Assembly (NCBI RefSeq): GCF_021462225.1
Contig: NC_061816.1
Coordinates: 12,921,390-12,985,389 of the forward strand
Origin: Girardinichthys multiradiatus
Lineage: Eukaryota; Chordata; Actinopteri; Cyprinodontiformes; Goodeidae
Direction: 5' to 3'
Length of the DNA: 64,000 nucleotides
The translations under genes were made by a program, and so were the position numbers. Shown piece by piece: positions 26,901-36,853 of the stretch (within the stretch, counting starts at the first letter, position 1; every line of letters starts with the position of its first letter). The notes below the pieces were generated by a model, which made no database searches, had not been told where the DNA came from, and saw only the letters and a program-made list of their open reading frames with translations.

Positions 26901-29900
26901 TCTGGGCAGTCTGTTAGGGGTTTCTTTCTACCTCATTTGGTGAAAATAAGCAAAAATAAGTGACAGGAAGTAACTTGTTTAAGTGGGCTCTATTTGAAGC
27001 CTTCAGTGGCTGGAGGAGAAAATGCTGTGCACAAACACTGATGGGAGATTACTAAGTAGTCTTGCAGTGGATATGACATCAGACATTATGTGAATGGCTG
27101 CACTTACTCCTATATCTGAAAACTAAACAACTGGTCTGGTGACATTCAGCTACAATTGGCTGTAATGGAAACTACCACCAATAGCCTAAAGACAGCTTGG
27201 GCTAAAATGAATCAAAATGGGTACATATGCTGTTTTCCCTTCATAGTGATGGGCTCAATGGAAAAATACAAGATTATACAATCTGTTGAAACTATCTGAA
27301 CTATTTTATACTATTCAAAAGAGGACTTTTATAAGTAATAATCAATGAGGAAGGGAGTAATGCCCCCTAGGCCCCTGAAAAAATAAAAATAAAAAATGAG
27401 AATAAAACCCAGCAAGCATTTGTTACCCCCAAATGTAGTACTCCAACTACTTTTTAGCAACATTTTTTTTTCATACCATGATGCTGCCACTACCCTTCTT
27501 CCTTGTTAAGGTTTTCTTTATTGGGTGATGAGGGGTTGACTACTATAAATTTGACTTGATCGCTTAAAAAGGTTTCAGTTTCTTACTGTCATGCCTGCTT
27601 ACATGTTTTGGGTATTTTACAAAAGGCTTCAGTTTTTTTTCTTCTTTAAATCAATGTTTTTCCCTGAAGGAAGTTCATTTTTTTTCCAGGGAGTGTCAGT
27701 GTTTCTTGGTCAAGCGTCTCCACATGAAAATGGTTTTTTTTTGTTTGTTTTTATGTGTTTACATGACAATGAACTCAAACACTGAACACTGTGCTTGTGT
27801 GTGCTGTACCTACATGAATTTAAGGCTCAAGTGTTCCAAGCCTGTCACAGAAAGTCTGGCTGTTTCACACTAGATTAGGAAGAGCACTTCACTGCTTTTT
27901 TTTGGCTGCTATTGGTTCCCATCCCTCCACAGGGACTGGGAGTGGAAAGGGAGTAAATTGGAGAAGAGAAAGGAAAATGGATTTAGATTTTGAAACTTAA
28001 AGGGTATTATGAGTTTTGCTTCTAAATATGAGCTACATATTGTCAACCGTGCTTCAACACTATTTGGAAAAGAGAAGCCTGTGGTAAATGTGCCCAAGTG
28101 TTCAAAAGCAGAGCAGTAGGTGAGGTATTAAGTACAAAATTTACAGCTGCACTGAAGAATTGATATGTAAAGAGAAACCAATTTTATGTAAGGTAGATGT
28201 GTTCTGACCCAAACACTGATATGAAGTCATAAAAGACTACAAAAGTAGCATTCTTACCATAACAAACATTTTATATCTGCCAACTAGTTGCTTGGAAGGC
28301 CTGACTTTATACACTTGTGAGACTAAATAGAATTGACCATGTGCATGGGTCAGTAGCAGACATTTTTTATGTTTGTTTTTAGGCACTAATATCTGTTATT
28401 TTTCATATTTTTTGAAAGTAAGTAGAGAGGACAGGCCAGGACTCTAACAGCCTGCGTTGAGTACTAAGGCATCTGTAGATTAGACGTTGCGCGTTTAACC
28501 CCTTATGCCACCGGTGCCACGCCCTGGTCAGTAGTAGAATTGAGCTTCGCAGCAGCAAACACTCCAGGTGGGTCTGGCATGAAAAAAATAGTGATCATGT
28601 TTATTGAATATGTGAGGAAGCACCTCCTATACACTATTAGGTATGGTGGAGGTCCTGTTATGCTGTCAGCCACCTTCTCTCTCTTTTTTTTTTTTTTTGC
28701 TGTGGGCCACCATCCCTGTCTTCTTGTTGGCCAAATTGAAGGCAGAGAATACAAATGGATGCCATGCTTTTCAAATTTTTATTTGTAAAATATTTTAAAA
28801 GCCATATGTACAGAACAGACGTTAATTTTGCTGCCTAAATACCCTATTTCAGATACCAGGAAACAAAATGACGTATTCAAACCTCGCTACCATCTTTGGC
28901 CCCAACCTGCTCCACAAACAAAAGAGCTCAGACAAGGAGTTCAGCGTCCAGAGCTCCGCCAGGGCCGAGGAGAGCACCGCCGTCATCGCCGTGCTGCAGA
29001 GGATGATTGCGGGCTGCCATACTCTCTTCATGGTCTGTGGCTCTGCAAAGCGCACATACGTTCTCTCATTCGCTCATGCTTGCTTGTGTTGAATTTAAGA
29101 AGAGTCCTCATTGGGTCAAGCAGGAAATAAACTTTTTAGACCAAGATTAAAGCCATGTGAGCCATACATTTCGGCTGTAATTCAATACTATGATGGCATT
29201 ACCATAGTCTTAGTGAATGGAACCAGATTTATAGGGAGCTCTGTTTTTTCAATGAGGTCTAACTTTTAGTTTTTTGCTCATGTAACCTGCCTTTCTTGAA
29301 TCTCAAAATTCAAAGATTTGGTTAAAGATCACTCTGGAAAGAGGGCAGTAATCAGAACCACCAGGTCTCTCATATTTGTTTTTCATGCGTTGATTTTAGA
29401 ATTTAATCAGATTGTTTGTGCTCTTATAGGTGCCCCCCGATCTGCAAAATGAAGTCTTGATGAGCCTTTTGGAGACAGATCCGGATGTGGTCGACTACCT
29501 TCTCAGGAGGAAAGCCTCACAGTGAGTTGCATTCATACACCATCTCATGTCTTGTTCTTCCTACCCTAAGTTTCATTTTTACCGCAGGAGTCCCGACCTC
29601 CTTCAGTCCGAGGAGCCCTTCAGTCTGAGTGAGCGACGCTCGTCCAGCGACTCCAACAAGGTGTCCAGTGGGGAAGTTTCTCCTTATGACAACAATTCAC
29701 CGGTGCTGAGCGAGCGCAGAGGAGAACCGGGGAGTCCGGCCAGTGAACAGCAGCTCCTTGTGGTGGAGCAGGTGCCCGACTGGAGTCGAGAGCCTTCCAA
29801 AGGTCAGCACTGCAGAACCTAATGACTCCCCCAGTTTCTTTCTTCTATAATATTAGGTAACTTTGGGAGTTTTTATTTCTTTTTCAGAGGAGCATGCTAA

Positions 29901-30796
29901 CATTTGGGGCACATGGCACAGAACTCTTAAACCAGTTCTCAAGAATCAATCATATACAGGTAACCACTTTCAAATCAGTCAGAACACCTTTTAGATTTGC
30001 ACCATGAGTTTTATGACTTCAAATCTTTCGATATTAGAAATACACTACCGGTCAAGGGTTTTAGAAAAAATTTATGGGTTATTTTCATGACTATTTACAT
30101 TGTAGATTCTCAACCAAAGGCAGCAAAACTGTTTTCAAATGTTTTCAGCCAACGTTATTTAAAATAGGTTGTACACATACAATACATTTACATTTAAATG
30201 TATTCAAAGGAGATCACATTTCTGTATTAAAAATTATGTATTAATGGGGTCAATAATTAAAAATAATAAATTTCACTCATGTGGTGATGCTGTTTCTAGG
30301 TTCCCATGGCAACATGTCAGAGGATAACTCCCACAGTTCTCAGGAAGGTCTTGATGGATCCCATGGGGATGTCAAACTGCAGACAGACGCAAAACGAACT
30401 CATACAGCATTGGAGGGCAGAACCCACCCCCCCATAACACGACTGTACACAGCCCCTCACTCACAGACAGGGCGACCACGCCTGCAGCTGAACATTAACC
30501 CCGCTGTGACTACCGACCTGAACAGCATGCAGGGCTCCCTTCGATTGCCTAGCGATGGACGCTTCCCTCCCCCATACAACGCACATCGTCGCGTGACCGG
30601 CTCTCAGAGCTCCCCGCAGCTTGCGACACCTCCACGGCATCAACTGCAACCCGGCAGGCAGATCACGCCGCAGACCAACTCGGGCCAGATGATTCCGCAG
30701 AGTGCGGAGTGGCAGGACTGGCAGCGGGAACGGTGGCAGATCTGGCAGCTGCTCTCCTCAGACAATGCCGACACACTGCCGGAGACGCTGGTGTGA
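14748..30796 (+). CDS. arhgap6: Rho GTPase-activating protein 6, 13 exons, 5'-partial
   Basis: Joined exons: 14748-14907, 18588-18659, 21980-22128, 22565-22693, 22808-23003, 23094-23149, 25506-25656, 26686-26834, 28853-29032, 29430-29521, 29588-29802, 29888-29959, 30300-30796. They give 2118 nt: 705 residues and a TGA, without internal stops. Every intron has GT...AG ends. The family stimulates GTP hydrolysis by RhoA and remodels actin in the cytoplasm and at the plasma membrane. Numbering from the first visible residue, a Ser-rich linker spans about 128-200 and the RhoGAP domain about 215-415. Key residues are the arginine finger R244 (GIFRVG), K281 (LLKEFLR) and N372 (FGPN), all present. 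The tail is Ser/Pro-rich and ends ETLV, a class I PDZ ligand. Residue-level similarity to human ARHGAP6 is strong throughout the domain and at the last 25 residues. The large first exon with the start codon is outside the window. Codon use and frame give no sign of decay. Confidence 0.97.
14908..17149 (+). other. arhgap6 intron sequence, no feature seen
   Basis: First part of the 3.7-kb intron between the exons at 14748 and 18588. It has no recognisable exon, RNA gene or repeat beyond a G-rich run at 15889-15901. Confidence 0.5.
17150..17930 (-). mobile_element. decayed Tc1 element in an arhgap6 intron
   Basis: The minus strand matches a common fish Tc1 family. The segment near 17420-17450 is the complement of a glycine-rich VMVWG-type block (CATGATGCTGCCACCACCAT on +). 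Near 17465-17500 lies the complement of the 'GLYGRV'-like block, and 17820-17900 resembles its 5' terminal region. The gene is riddled with deletions. Confidence 0.7.
18588..18659 (+). CDS. arhgap6: arhgap6 exon, basic linker
   Basis: A 72-bp exon encoding residues 54-77 ([20 protein letters not shown]...), a highly basic Lys/Arg stretch that could act as a nuclear-localisation or lipid-binding segment, though that is inference. Acceptor GCGACAG, donor GTAAGC. It enters and leaves in phase 1. Confidence 0.95.
18855..18935. repeat. short interspersed repeat rich in AATCGATTA
   Basis: The stretch with GTGATTAATCGATTATTGAA and its imperfect mirror GTAATCGAATAGTTATTAA resembles a widespread short fish repeat, probably hAT-derived. 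The assignment is from memory of similar repeats and is weak. Confidence 0.4.
19290..19720 (+). mobile_element. decayed Tc1 fragment in an arhgap6 intron
   Basis: Includes a broken '[18 protein letters not shown]'-like block at about 19500-19555 (first catalytic region) followed by an AGCATGGGGTGG stretch corresponding to the glycine-rich block. Stops and indels are frequent. Confidence 0.6.
20862..21250. mobile_element. probable Tc1/MITE remnant
   Basis: Begins ACAGTGCTCTCCATACTTTG, which resembles the end of a known fish Tc1-type family. The interior has a degenerate 'CATCTTGATAAAAGGCTGAG' block like the minus strand of such elements. No matching right end was found. Confidence 0.4.
21980..22128 (+). 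CDS. arhgap6: arhgap6 exon
   Basis: Residues 78-127, including [18 protein letters not shown], close to the human [17 protein letters not shown] segment. Acceptor TTTCCACAG, donor GCAG|GTCTTT. It leaves in phase 0. The end of the exon ([10 protein letters not shown]) is less like human. Confidence 0.95.
22173..22505. mobile_element. Tc1-derived MITE
   Basis: A 333-bp element with matching ends: ACAGTACTGTGAAAAAGT on the left and, read on the minus strand, ACAGTTCTGTCAAAAAGT on the right. TA follows the right end. No transposase code remains. It lies in the short intron between the exons ending at 22128 and starting at 22565, of which it makes up most of the length. Confidence 0.75.
22565..22693 (+). 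CDS. arhgap6: arhgap6 exon, serine-rich linker
   Basis: Residues 128-170, exactly 43 codons in phase 0. It contains [20 protein letters not shown], nearly identical to human and rich in potential phosphorylation sites, and ends in three arginines with one Val. Acceptor TTGTTTAG, donor GTAAAA. Confidence 0.96.
22808..23003 (+). CDS. arhgap6: arhgap6 exon, start of RhoGAP domain
   Basis: Residues 171-235. [20 protein letters not shown] is conserved, then [20 protein letters not shown] begins the RhoGAP fold. Acceptor CCCACCAG, donor GTGGGC. It ends in phase 1. Confidence 0.97.
23094..23149 (+). CDS. arhgap6: arhgap6 exon with the arginine finger
   Basis: A 56-bp micro-sized exon for residues 236-254 ([19 protein letters not shown]). 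R244, codon AGA at 23117-23119, is the arginine finger that enters the GTPase active site. The preceding intron is only 90 bp. Acceptor TGTTTTCAG, donor GTGAGT. Confidence 0.97.
23437..23799 (-). pseudogene. antisense ORF, possibly Tc1-derived
   Basis: A 120-residue open frame in the 2.36-kb intron after the arginine-finger exon, antisense to arhgap6. Its start, [16 protein letters not shown], resembles the RKPLL.EENTKARLKF segment between the DNA-binding and catalytic domains of Tc1 transposases. The remainder (acidic, with a [20 protein letters not shown] stretch) I do not recognise. No initiation context, splice partners or catalytic motif are seen. A decayed transposon is the simplest reading. 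Confidence 0.35.
24522..24760. mobile_element. end fragment of a Tc1 element
   Basis: The sequence GCCTTGCAAAAGTATTCACA at 24527 is typical of the terminal repeat of an abundant fish Tc1 family. What follows is decayed and no right end is visible. Confidence 0.5.
25506..25656 (+). CDS. arhgap6: arhgap6 exon, RhoGAP core
   Basis: Residues 255-304, [10 protein letters not shown]...[20 protein letters not shown]281 corresponds to the conserved lysine of the GAP active surface, 37 residues after the arginine finger as in p50RhoGAP. Acceptor CTTTCAG, donor GTGAGC. It leaves in phase 1. Confidence 0.97.
25870..26600 (+). mobile_element. decayed Tc1 element in an arhgap6 intron
   Basis: Lies between the exons ending at 25656 and starting at 26686. 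The + strand shows a broken transposase gene: 'CAAATGTGGTGGTAGTAGTA' (glycine-rich block) at about 26075, a degraded third catalytic block near 26265, and a typical Tc1 3' terminal region to about 26600. Related in style to the copy at 329-1015, but not a recent duplicate. Confidence 0.7.
26686..26834 (+). CDS. arhgap6: arhgap6 exon, RhoGAP core
   Basis: Residues 305-354, with [20 protein letters not shown], the helix pair conserved in RhoGAP domains. Acceptor TGCTGCAG, donor GTGAGG after GGTCAGGAG. It leaves in phase 0. Confidence 0.97.
27420..27570 (-). mobile_element. small Tc1 fragment
   Basis: CATGATGCTGCCACTACCCT at 27478 is the complement of the glycine-rich block of Tc1 transposases. 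Only about 150 bp is recognisable. Confidence 0.45.
28560..28820 (+). mobile_element. composite Tc1 fragment
   Basis: GTATGGTGGAGGTCCTGTTA near 28640 resembles a glycine-rich block, and 28770-28800 (CTTTTCAAATTTTTATTTGT) resembles the terminal region of another Tc1 family, so two fragments may be joined. It ends only about 35 bp before an arhgap6 exon acceptor. Confidence 0.4.
28853..29032 (+). CDS. arhgap6: arhgap6 exon, end of RhoGAP domain
   Basis: Residues 355-414, exactly 60 codons in phase 0. It contains [21 protein letters not shown]372 is the conserved asparagine that contacts the GTPase. Acceptor CTATTTCAG, donor GTCTGT after CTCTTCATG. Confidence 0.97.
29430..29521 (+). CDS. arhgap6: arhgap6 exon
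   Basis: Residues 415-445 in part: [20 protein letters not shown] and DYLLRRKAS, almost identical to human. Acceptor CTCTTATAG, donor GTGAGT. It leaves in phase 2, two bases into a Gln codon. The next intron is only 66 bp. Confidence 0.96.
29588..29802 (+). CDS. arhgap6: arhgap6 exon, Ser-rich tail
   Basis: Residues to 516. [20 protein letters not shown] and [14 protein letters not shown] align with human; the part after about residue 490 is shorter than and different from human. Acceptor TACCGCAG, donor GTCAGC, phase 1. Confidence 0.93.
29888..29959 (+). CDS. arhgap6: arhgap6 exon, IWGTWH motif
   Basis: A 72-bp exon for residues 517-540. [10 protein letters not shown] matches human IWGTWHSTLK, which supports this small exon that is too short to stand out as a reading frame. 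Acceptor TTTTTCAG, donor GTAACC. It enters and leaves in phase 1. Confidence 0.92.
30040..30200. mobile_element. terminal-repeat fragment of a Tc1 element
   Basis: ACACTACCGGTCAAGGGTTT, followed by ATTTTCATGACTATTTACAT and GTAGATTCTC, resembles the inverted repeats of DD38E-type elements such as the one at 7404-8870. It lies in the last arhgap6 intron. Confidence 0.5.
30300..30796 (+). CDS. arhgap6: arhgap6 terminal coding exon
   Basis: Residues 541-705 and TGA at 30794-30796. The middle is Pro/Gln/Ser-rich and weakly conserved. The last part, [19 protein letters not shown] followed by TLPETLV, is nearly identical to human. The ETLV end fits a class I PDZ ligand. Acceptor GTTTCTAG. Confidence 0.96.
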
Positions 30797-31790
30797 TCTC
30801 AGCCTGTAGGATCCTGCATGGGCAAAACCCTTCAGTGACAATCCCACCTTGTTCTTCTCCTTTTTTTTCTTTCCATCTTTCCAGAAAACACCTTTGAGCT
30901 CTTGCATCTCAGCGCCATGAAGTTGTTTACATGCGCAGCTGCTGCCTTATACAGACTTTATGTTTAAATCTACGAGCCACTAGTATCTCTTCTTTGTATA
31001 GATTTTGACCTCTTTCATTTGACCCTTGTGTTTTGTGAGTTAGGAGCCCACCAAAATTACCTCAAAACATATAACCCTTTTAAAATAACAAGTATTCCAC
31101 TACGAGTCAACTTAGCCTTCTCGATGGAAATAATTTGCTTCTTTGCTGTTTTTAAACATATTTTATTGCTTTATTTTTTTACACAAACTCTTAAGATGTA
31201 CACGTCATTTGCTGCTAACTTTTTTGTGCATACTATGAATGTAATTCAGCCACATGTTCCTGCAAAGATCAAATGTTGAATTATGCTTTAATGTTAAATG
31301 TTGTTAAACTGTACAGTATGTAACATAAGATAACATATATGTTGTTTTCCTCGGAGTATCTACCTAAAATTAACAGTTGCTTCAATGGTTGGTCTAGAAC
31401 GTTTTTGTCCCTTTTCTGTTACAGTCTTTCATTTTGAATGTAAAAAAGTATTTCTGGTGGCATAAATGTTATTGTCAAAGCATGCAGCTGTAGGTTACGT
31501 GCCCTTGCCGTCTGCTGGACACAATGTGCCAAAGCTCCACTAGAGTTTTCAGGATCAGTTTTGTTTTTGCTTGTTTCTTTGATGGGCCTTTGAACAGTTT
31601 TAAGATTTATTTCCATTATTTTGGAAGCATAAAAAAACTCATTTTAAAATCAAAGTTAAAGGTCAAAGTTTAAAGTCATTAAGGTGATATAATTTTGAAA
31701 ATAAAAAGTGTTACGACTTTTTTATTGTAATATAAAAGATTTTTTTTTTTATCTGTAATATATTAAATGAAAATAGGTACATCCTCTTCT
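30797..31790 (+). other. arhgap6: arhgap6 3' UTR (end approximate)
   Basis: AT-rich sequence after the stop without repeats I recognise. An AATAAA at 31700-31705 is the best-placed polyadenylation signal before a Tc1 remnant begins near 31793. Further AATAAA hexamers at about 31982, 32027 and 32394 lie inside that remnant. The true end is not determined. Confidence 0.55.
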
Positions 31791-31792
31791 AT

Positions 31793-32445
31793 AATTATTG
31801 GCTCCCCTGGTAAAGTTGTGTTTTTCAGAGAATTTATATCTGGGGACTGATATTGCAATGGCAGGCTTATTTTGTATTTAATTTTTGTATAGATTTGGTC
31901 AAATTGTTTTGACTATTACTCTGCTGAAAGACCTCAGGAGAACCCATTTTGAGTTTTCTGGCAGAGTCGATCAGATTTTTAAATAAATGTCCTGTTATAT
32001 CAAATAAAATTCCCAGGCCAAGTGAATAAAAGAAACAGGTCAAGATAATCATAAATCCTCTAATGTGCTTTAAAGTGGGAATTAGGGGCTTTTCCAAACA
32101 GTCATCCCTTGTTTCACACCAGACCCACTAAGTGTATTTTTTTTCCCCAAAAAGTTAGTCTTAGTCTCTGACCAAGGCATACATCTCTAGTGGTCGAGTA
32201 ATTAATAGTTTTTAGACATTCTGTGCGATAAAAAAAAAAAAATCTGTTATCTTAACAGGAGATAGGGACACTAATAAGTGTGGGACTGGTAGTTTTATAA
32301 TTAAACAGCATTAAAGATATTGTTGAACTTAAATGTGAAACAAATTAAATGCCGGATGTTTCTAAATTATTACACGTAAGGTTATGTCACTGCAATAAAA
32401 GATTCATTTATTTTTAAGACCTATCTTTACCAGGTGTGGCAATAC
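31793..32445 (-). mobile_element. decayed Tc1 element just beyond the arhgap6 3' UTR
   Basis: The left part ATTATTGGCTCCCCTGGTAA and the right part TTTACCAGGTGTGGCAATAC read as inverted repeats. The interior on the minus strand holds remnants of a transposase gene, with a match near 31920-32000 and an 'AAGTGGGAATTAGGGGCTTT' block at about 32074. Short for a full element, so internally deleted. Confidence 0.65.
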
Positions 32446-32642
32446 TTTTGTTTGGCACTGCAAATATTCTTCAAAATGTTTTTTTCTCACATTTCTCACA
32501 TTTGACTGACCCTATTGATTAACTACATTGGTTCAATCTGTCTCAAGATTTAAAATTCAGGGGAACAATTTGCAGGCAAATAGTTCACTCTTTGTTCTCT
32601 GCAGTGGTCATATTTGCTCATATAAAGCTCTTTTTAAAATGT

Positions 32643-32744
32643 CAGTCAGTCATTTTCTACCGCATATTCCATAGTGGGTCGCGGGGAAGCTGGTGCCTAT
32701 CTCCAGCAGTCTATGGGCGAGAGGCGGGGTACACCCTGGACAGG
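32643..32744 (-). mobile_element. 5'-truncated SINE copy
   Basis: About 102 bp matching the 3' end of the SINE at 60626-60984, in the same orientation and with the same (CAGT)n tail on the left. It is bounded by an exact 13-bp duplication, CTTTTTAAAATGT, at 32630-32642 and 32745-32757, which shows insertion by target-primed reverse transcription. Confidence 0.85.
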
Positions 32745-33710
32745 CTTTTTAAAATGTAATTAGAACAAAATATTATAACACCAGAAAAACAGGAATAGTT
32801 GTGTTAATGCAGGTGGTGCCATCTAGTGTTAGAAAACGTGCTTAAACTCGTTGCTGCCGCCCACAGTGCAACGTTTCCATGGAAACCCACCTGCCCATTG
32901 GTGCTGAGATTCAAAGCATGTGACTTAAAAGCACCTTCTGTGATATATTAGGAGCCGAGTGTGCCATAGGTCCAGTCTCACTACGTTATTTTATACATGT
33001 GTGAGTTTGTTCTTTGTTGTAATATGAAATATAATGTATCAATTTGAAGTCAAAAAGGAAGAAAACTAAGGAAAAAAGGAGGTAATCCTTATGGTCCTCA
33101 TTTAATCTCATATCTTGTTAACCTTACTATTAAACCACCAGACCCTGTTTTGTCTTGGTGGCTTTTCCTGGGTCCAAAGTTGTTATTCGTTTGGTAACTG
33201 CTTGTGTACTGCGTGTCCTCATCAGCATATGCTACCATTGAATTAAATATGATAAAGTTTACAGCTGAATCTGCTTGAGTACCTTGAAGCTGCACTGCAT
33301 GAGCTGGTTACTTGCCATGTGTCAGTATGAACTGATTCCTTTTAATTCATTCTATTTATATAGCTGCAGAAAACACAACATGTAATATTAGGCTTTTTTT
33401 TTTGAGAAAAAAAACCCTCAAATTCAAATGTTTGTATATTTAATCCACTGACATGTAAAAAGGAAAATTTCAAAAGTCTCAGTGAAACATTATGAAACAG
33501 ATGAAGGGTTTTGGATGAATTTCTAGTACCTGCTAATAACAATTATTCTAAAGTATTCTTGCAAATTCCTGCAATTTCTGTAAAATACACAGGCCAGGTA
33601 CCTTATTCTGGTGGTTAGGTACAGTGAAAAGATATTTTTCTTTCAAGGAACACAGAAGTAAAACATGTATTTTCAGTGGTACTTTACAGCTGCAATCCCA
33701 AGTTTACATA

Positions 33711-33910
33711 CACTCACCAGCCACTTTATTATGTAGATGTAGTGTGTTGGACCCCTGTTTTGCATTAAGAACTGCTTTATTTCTTCAAGACATGTTCACC
33801 AAGGGCTCAGAAAAATCTATAAAAATGTTGGTCCTAATTGACAATCGCATCATGCAGATGGCTTGGCTGCACATCCGTCATGGGATTCTCCTGTTAGACA
33901 TTTTGTTGTT
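33711..33910 (-). mobile_element. Tc1 fragment with CACTTTATTA-type end
   Basis: ACTCACCAGCCACTTTATTA marks the end of a common fish Tc1 family; the following 190 bp match its minus strand. The segment 33802-33905 recurs at 37527-37630 with two differences in 104 bp. Confidence 0.65.
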
Positions 33911-33934
33911 AATATGAGGTAAAGTTGAAAGGTT

Positions 33935-34170
33935 AACACTTTAAGCTAGCACCACGGCTGGTAAACCATCTCCACAGCATCATACTAACACCACCGTGCT
34001 TGACAGTTGGTTCAGTCTTCTTAGGTATAAAAGCCTCACCTCGACTCCTACAAGCAATCTTCTAGCCACTTTGCCCAAATAGCTCAATCACTGTCTCAGG
34101 TGACAATAAACCTTTTCTTCAACATTAGTCCTAATTTGGCAGCTGCAAGTCTCAGACAAGCTAGCTTTTT
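33935..34170 (-). mobile_element. Tc1 fragment of another family
   Basis: CACAGCATCATACTAACACC at 33975 and ACCGTGCTTGACAGTTGGTT after it are the complement of a Tc1 glycine-rich region. It abuts the preceding fragment. Confidence 0.5.
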
Positions 34171-34259
34171 ATAAATTTATAAATTTAAAGACTTTCTCAA
34201 AAAAAGCCCTCGCATTTTACTCAAAACCTTGTGGAAATAAAACACGCTGGAGATTAAAG

Positions 34260-36850
34260 TCCAAGATGCACGCACTGCAAAGTTACTGCCTCTGTCTGTG
34301 TGCCTTGTCGGCATTATTTTGGCAGCGTTTTGCTCCAGGAGATCAAAGCAACCTCGTGGCTGCAGTTTGTTAGGTGCTTCGGGATAAAAAGAGGCTGTGA
34401 AAGCTTTTCAAGCAAGCCTGCAGAGCAGCAACTAAAGTACCCTGAGCCAGGACGTCAGAGAGAGAGATGACATCCTCATGCGCCTCGTCTGTGACGGCTT
34501 GTTTGAAAATGGGAGGACAAATAGTGGAGAAAAAAAAAAGCAGCTCTAAGTCTCTTCACAGCTAAATGTCAGATGCTGAGGCATGAGTTGGGAGTATTTA
34601 GCATCGTCTTTAAATACTTTAGAAATACAAAGCCTTTACCTTACATGACACTTTAGAAAACATGTCTGTGGCCAAAATGCAAAGAAAAAAGGAAACAAAC
34701 TTGGGCAATTAACAAATACAGAAACAAATTGTTGAGGGATTTACCTCTAAGGAAAGGTTAAAAACATACTGCCAGGCAAAAGTCTCCATAACCCTTGAAT
34801 GTTTTGCACATTTGGTCACAAACTTAAGGAATGGTATTCAGTCCCCTTACTTTGATACCCAAAAATAAAATCCTTAATGCAAATGCATATCCCACTTTTC
34901 AGATTTCCATTTAAAATAATTCTTGGCTTCTTTATGTTTTTCTATAACATAAAATCCAATAAATATATTGAAAAAAAATTATTATATAAGTTTGTGGTTG
35001 TAATGTGAGCAAACGCAAAAAAGAAAGAAATTGTCCGGTATAAGAGATGTTTTGCGTAAAGTGAATGCTAACAAAATGTTCTGTTATTACCATTTCAAGC
35101 AGTGCTGGATCTTTAATTTTTATCTCTGTTAAAGAGCCATATTCCTCCCCTACGAAATAAACAAATGTCACTTTTCTATGTAAAATGCCACTAAAATAGT
35201 TCTCATTAATATCCAATAAACCCATTTTTCAGGTAACATTGACATTTTACTCATATTTTGATTTCCACAGCAGCAGTTATTGAGAGTGGTCATTGATCAA
35301 CTCTGCCACTAGATGTCAGTCAAGAGCTTCAAAACATTTCACATAACCGCTGATAAGTAAAATTACACAAGATCTAAATAGATGGCAGAAACTCTAAACT
35401 AAGCAGAACTATTAAGATGTTTTTTTTTCACAGCTGAAAATAAACACATTTTTAAACATATTTTAAGAAAGAGGATAAAAAAGATGAATAAGATTTCCTG
35501 ACTTTTGAGCTTAATTTTCCTCAAAGCTAACTGATGACTTTTAACAGAGATAATGGTTGGGTTTACCACTTAAGCACACCATTAGATGTATTAGAAAAGC
35601 TGAAGGATCAGGATTTAAGTGTTTTCTTGGTGTGCATGATGGAATAATGACTGAGAGGGCTGAATCCAATAATTGTTATAATGACAATGTACTATTAACA
35701 TTTACTTTGACTTCCTCTTGAGACATTGGAATATTGATAGTAAATAGCTTTTAATTAGATAAATACCTACAGAAACCAAATCAAAGTTATCCATTGACTC
35801 TTCCAAACACCAACCCTACTTTGCAAGCCCCTTTCATGCAGCTGATGTTTGAAATGAGCATGTCCTGTTCTGCTCCAGGAGGTTCTGACTAATCGGGACC
35901 TGTGTAGACACAGAGGCAGTTTGTTCCCCAGTCGGTACTGCGAGTGCGCTTCTTCTGTTTTCTTTTGTCGGCTCATTGGAAAGGAGCCGAATTGTAAATA
36001 GAATTTTGTGGATCATGACAAGAAAACAAAGCTGCTTTATTTTAGCGGCTAATGACTTGGCCTGGAGTAACGTTATGCAGTTGGCCGAAAAAAAGAAATA
36101 TTAGACAGAAAAACACACATGCACATATAGGTATGCATGAACTCATCCTCACAGAGAGACTTGGAATTGCCAGTTCAAGAGCTCATCACCGATGGCAAAG
36201 GAAAATTCATGCATGCCACTAAATAAAAGGTGGATTTTACTTTCTGTGATCACACTTTAGGAGGGCTGTTTTGTGAGGGCAAGAGTCTGGACAGTGTATG
36301 CAAAACATTTCATTTTCTTGCCCATACTTGCAAAAGCATTTCTACACAGACACATCCTGAAAAGAATGTGTACCCACAAGGTCCTCATTAGTGGCTACAG
36401 TTGGTTTATTCTAGTCATGTGTGCTTCGTACAGTTCACAAGCCAGGTCCTGAGACAGAAAATGTTTGCTTCCTTATTACACCACTTTGTCAGTGTTAAAT
36501 GAAAATCAAATGACTATTAGAAAATAAGTACTTCATGTTTTTGTTTTCAAGATTAGTGGTAAACTGGTTAGACAAACTTAATGAGCATGACTGTTGTTCA
36601 TGTTTAGATTAGGTATGACTCATGTATCTACAAACAATACCAGTCCCGGGGCATAAGGTTTTGTTTTAAACATTTCGTTTTTTCCTTAGACTGCTTTGTC
36701 AAATAGTACCAAACTTCACAGCTCCTCACGTCTTGGTTGAAACAGTCAAAGGCTGGATCAAATATCACAGGGATTTCTATCCTCCCTTGCATCTAAACTA
36801 CAGAGAGCTAAAAATATTCCTCTTAGAAAGGAGACACTGCTTTAAGAAGC
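34260..36850. other. no feature recognised
   Basis: AT-rich, non-coding in all frames as far as I can judge. A few sentence-like Tc1 echoes (for example 34775-34870) are too weak to call. Confidence 0.5.
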
Positions 36851-36853
36851 AGA

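Noticed and set aside
32394..32399. AATAAA as the arhgap6 polyadenylation signal
   Set aside because: It lies within the Tc1 remnant; the signal at 31700 precedes it and is more likely native.
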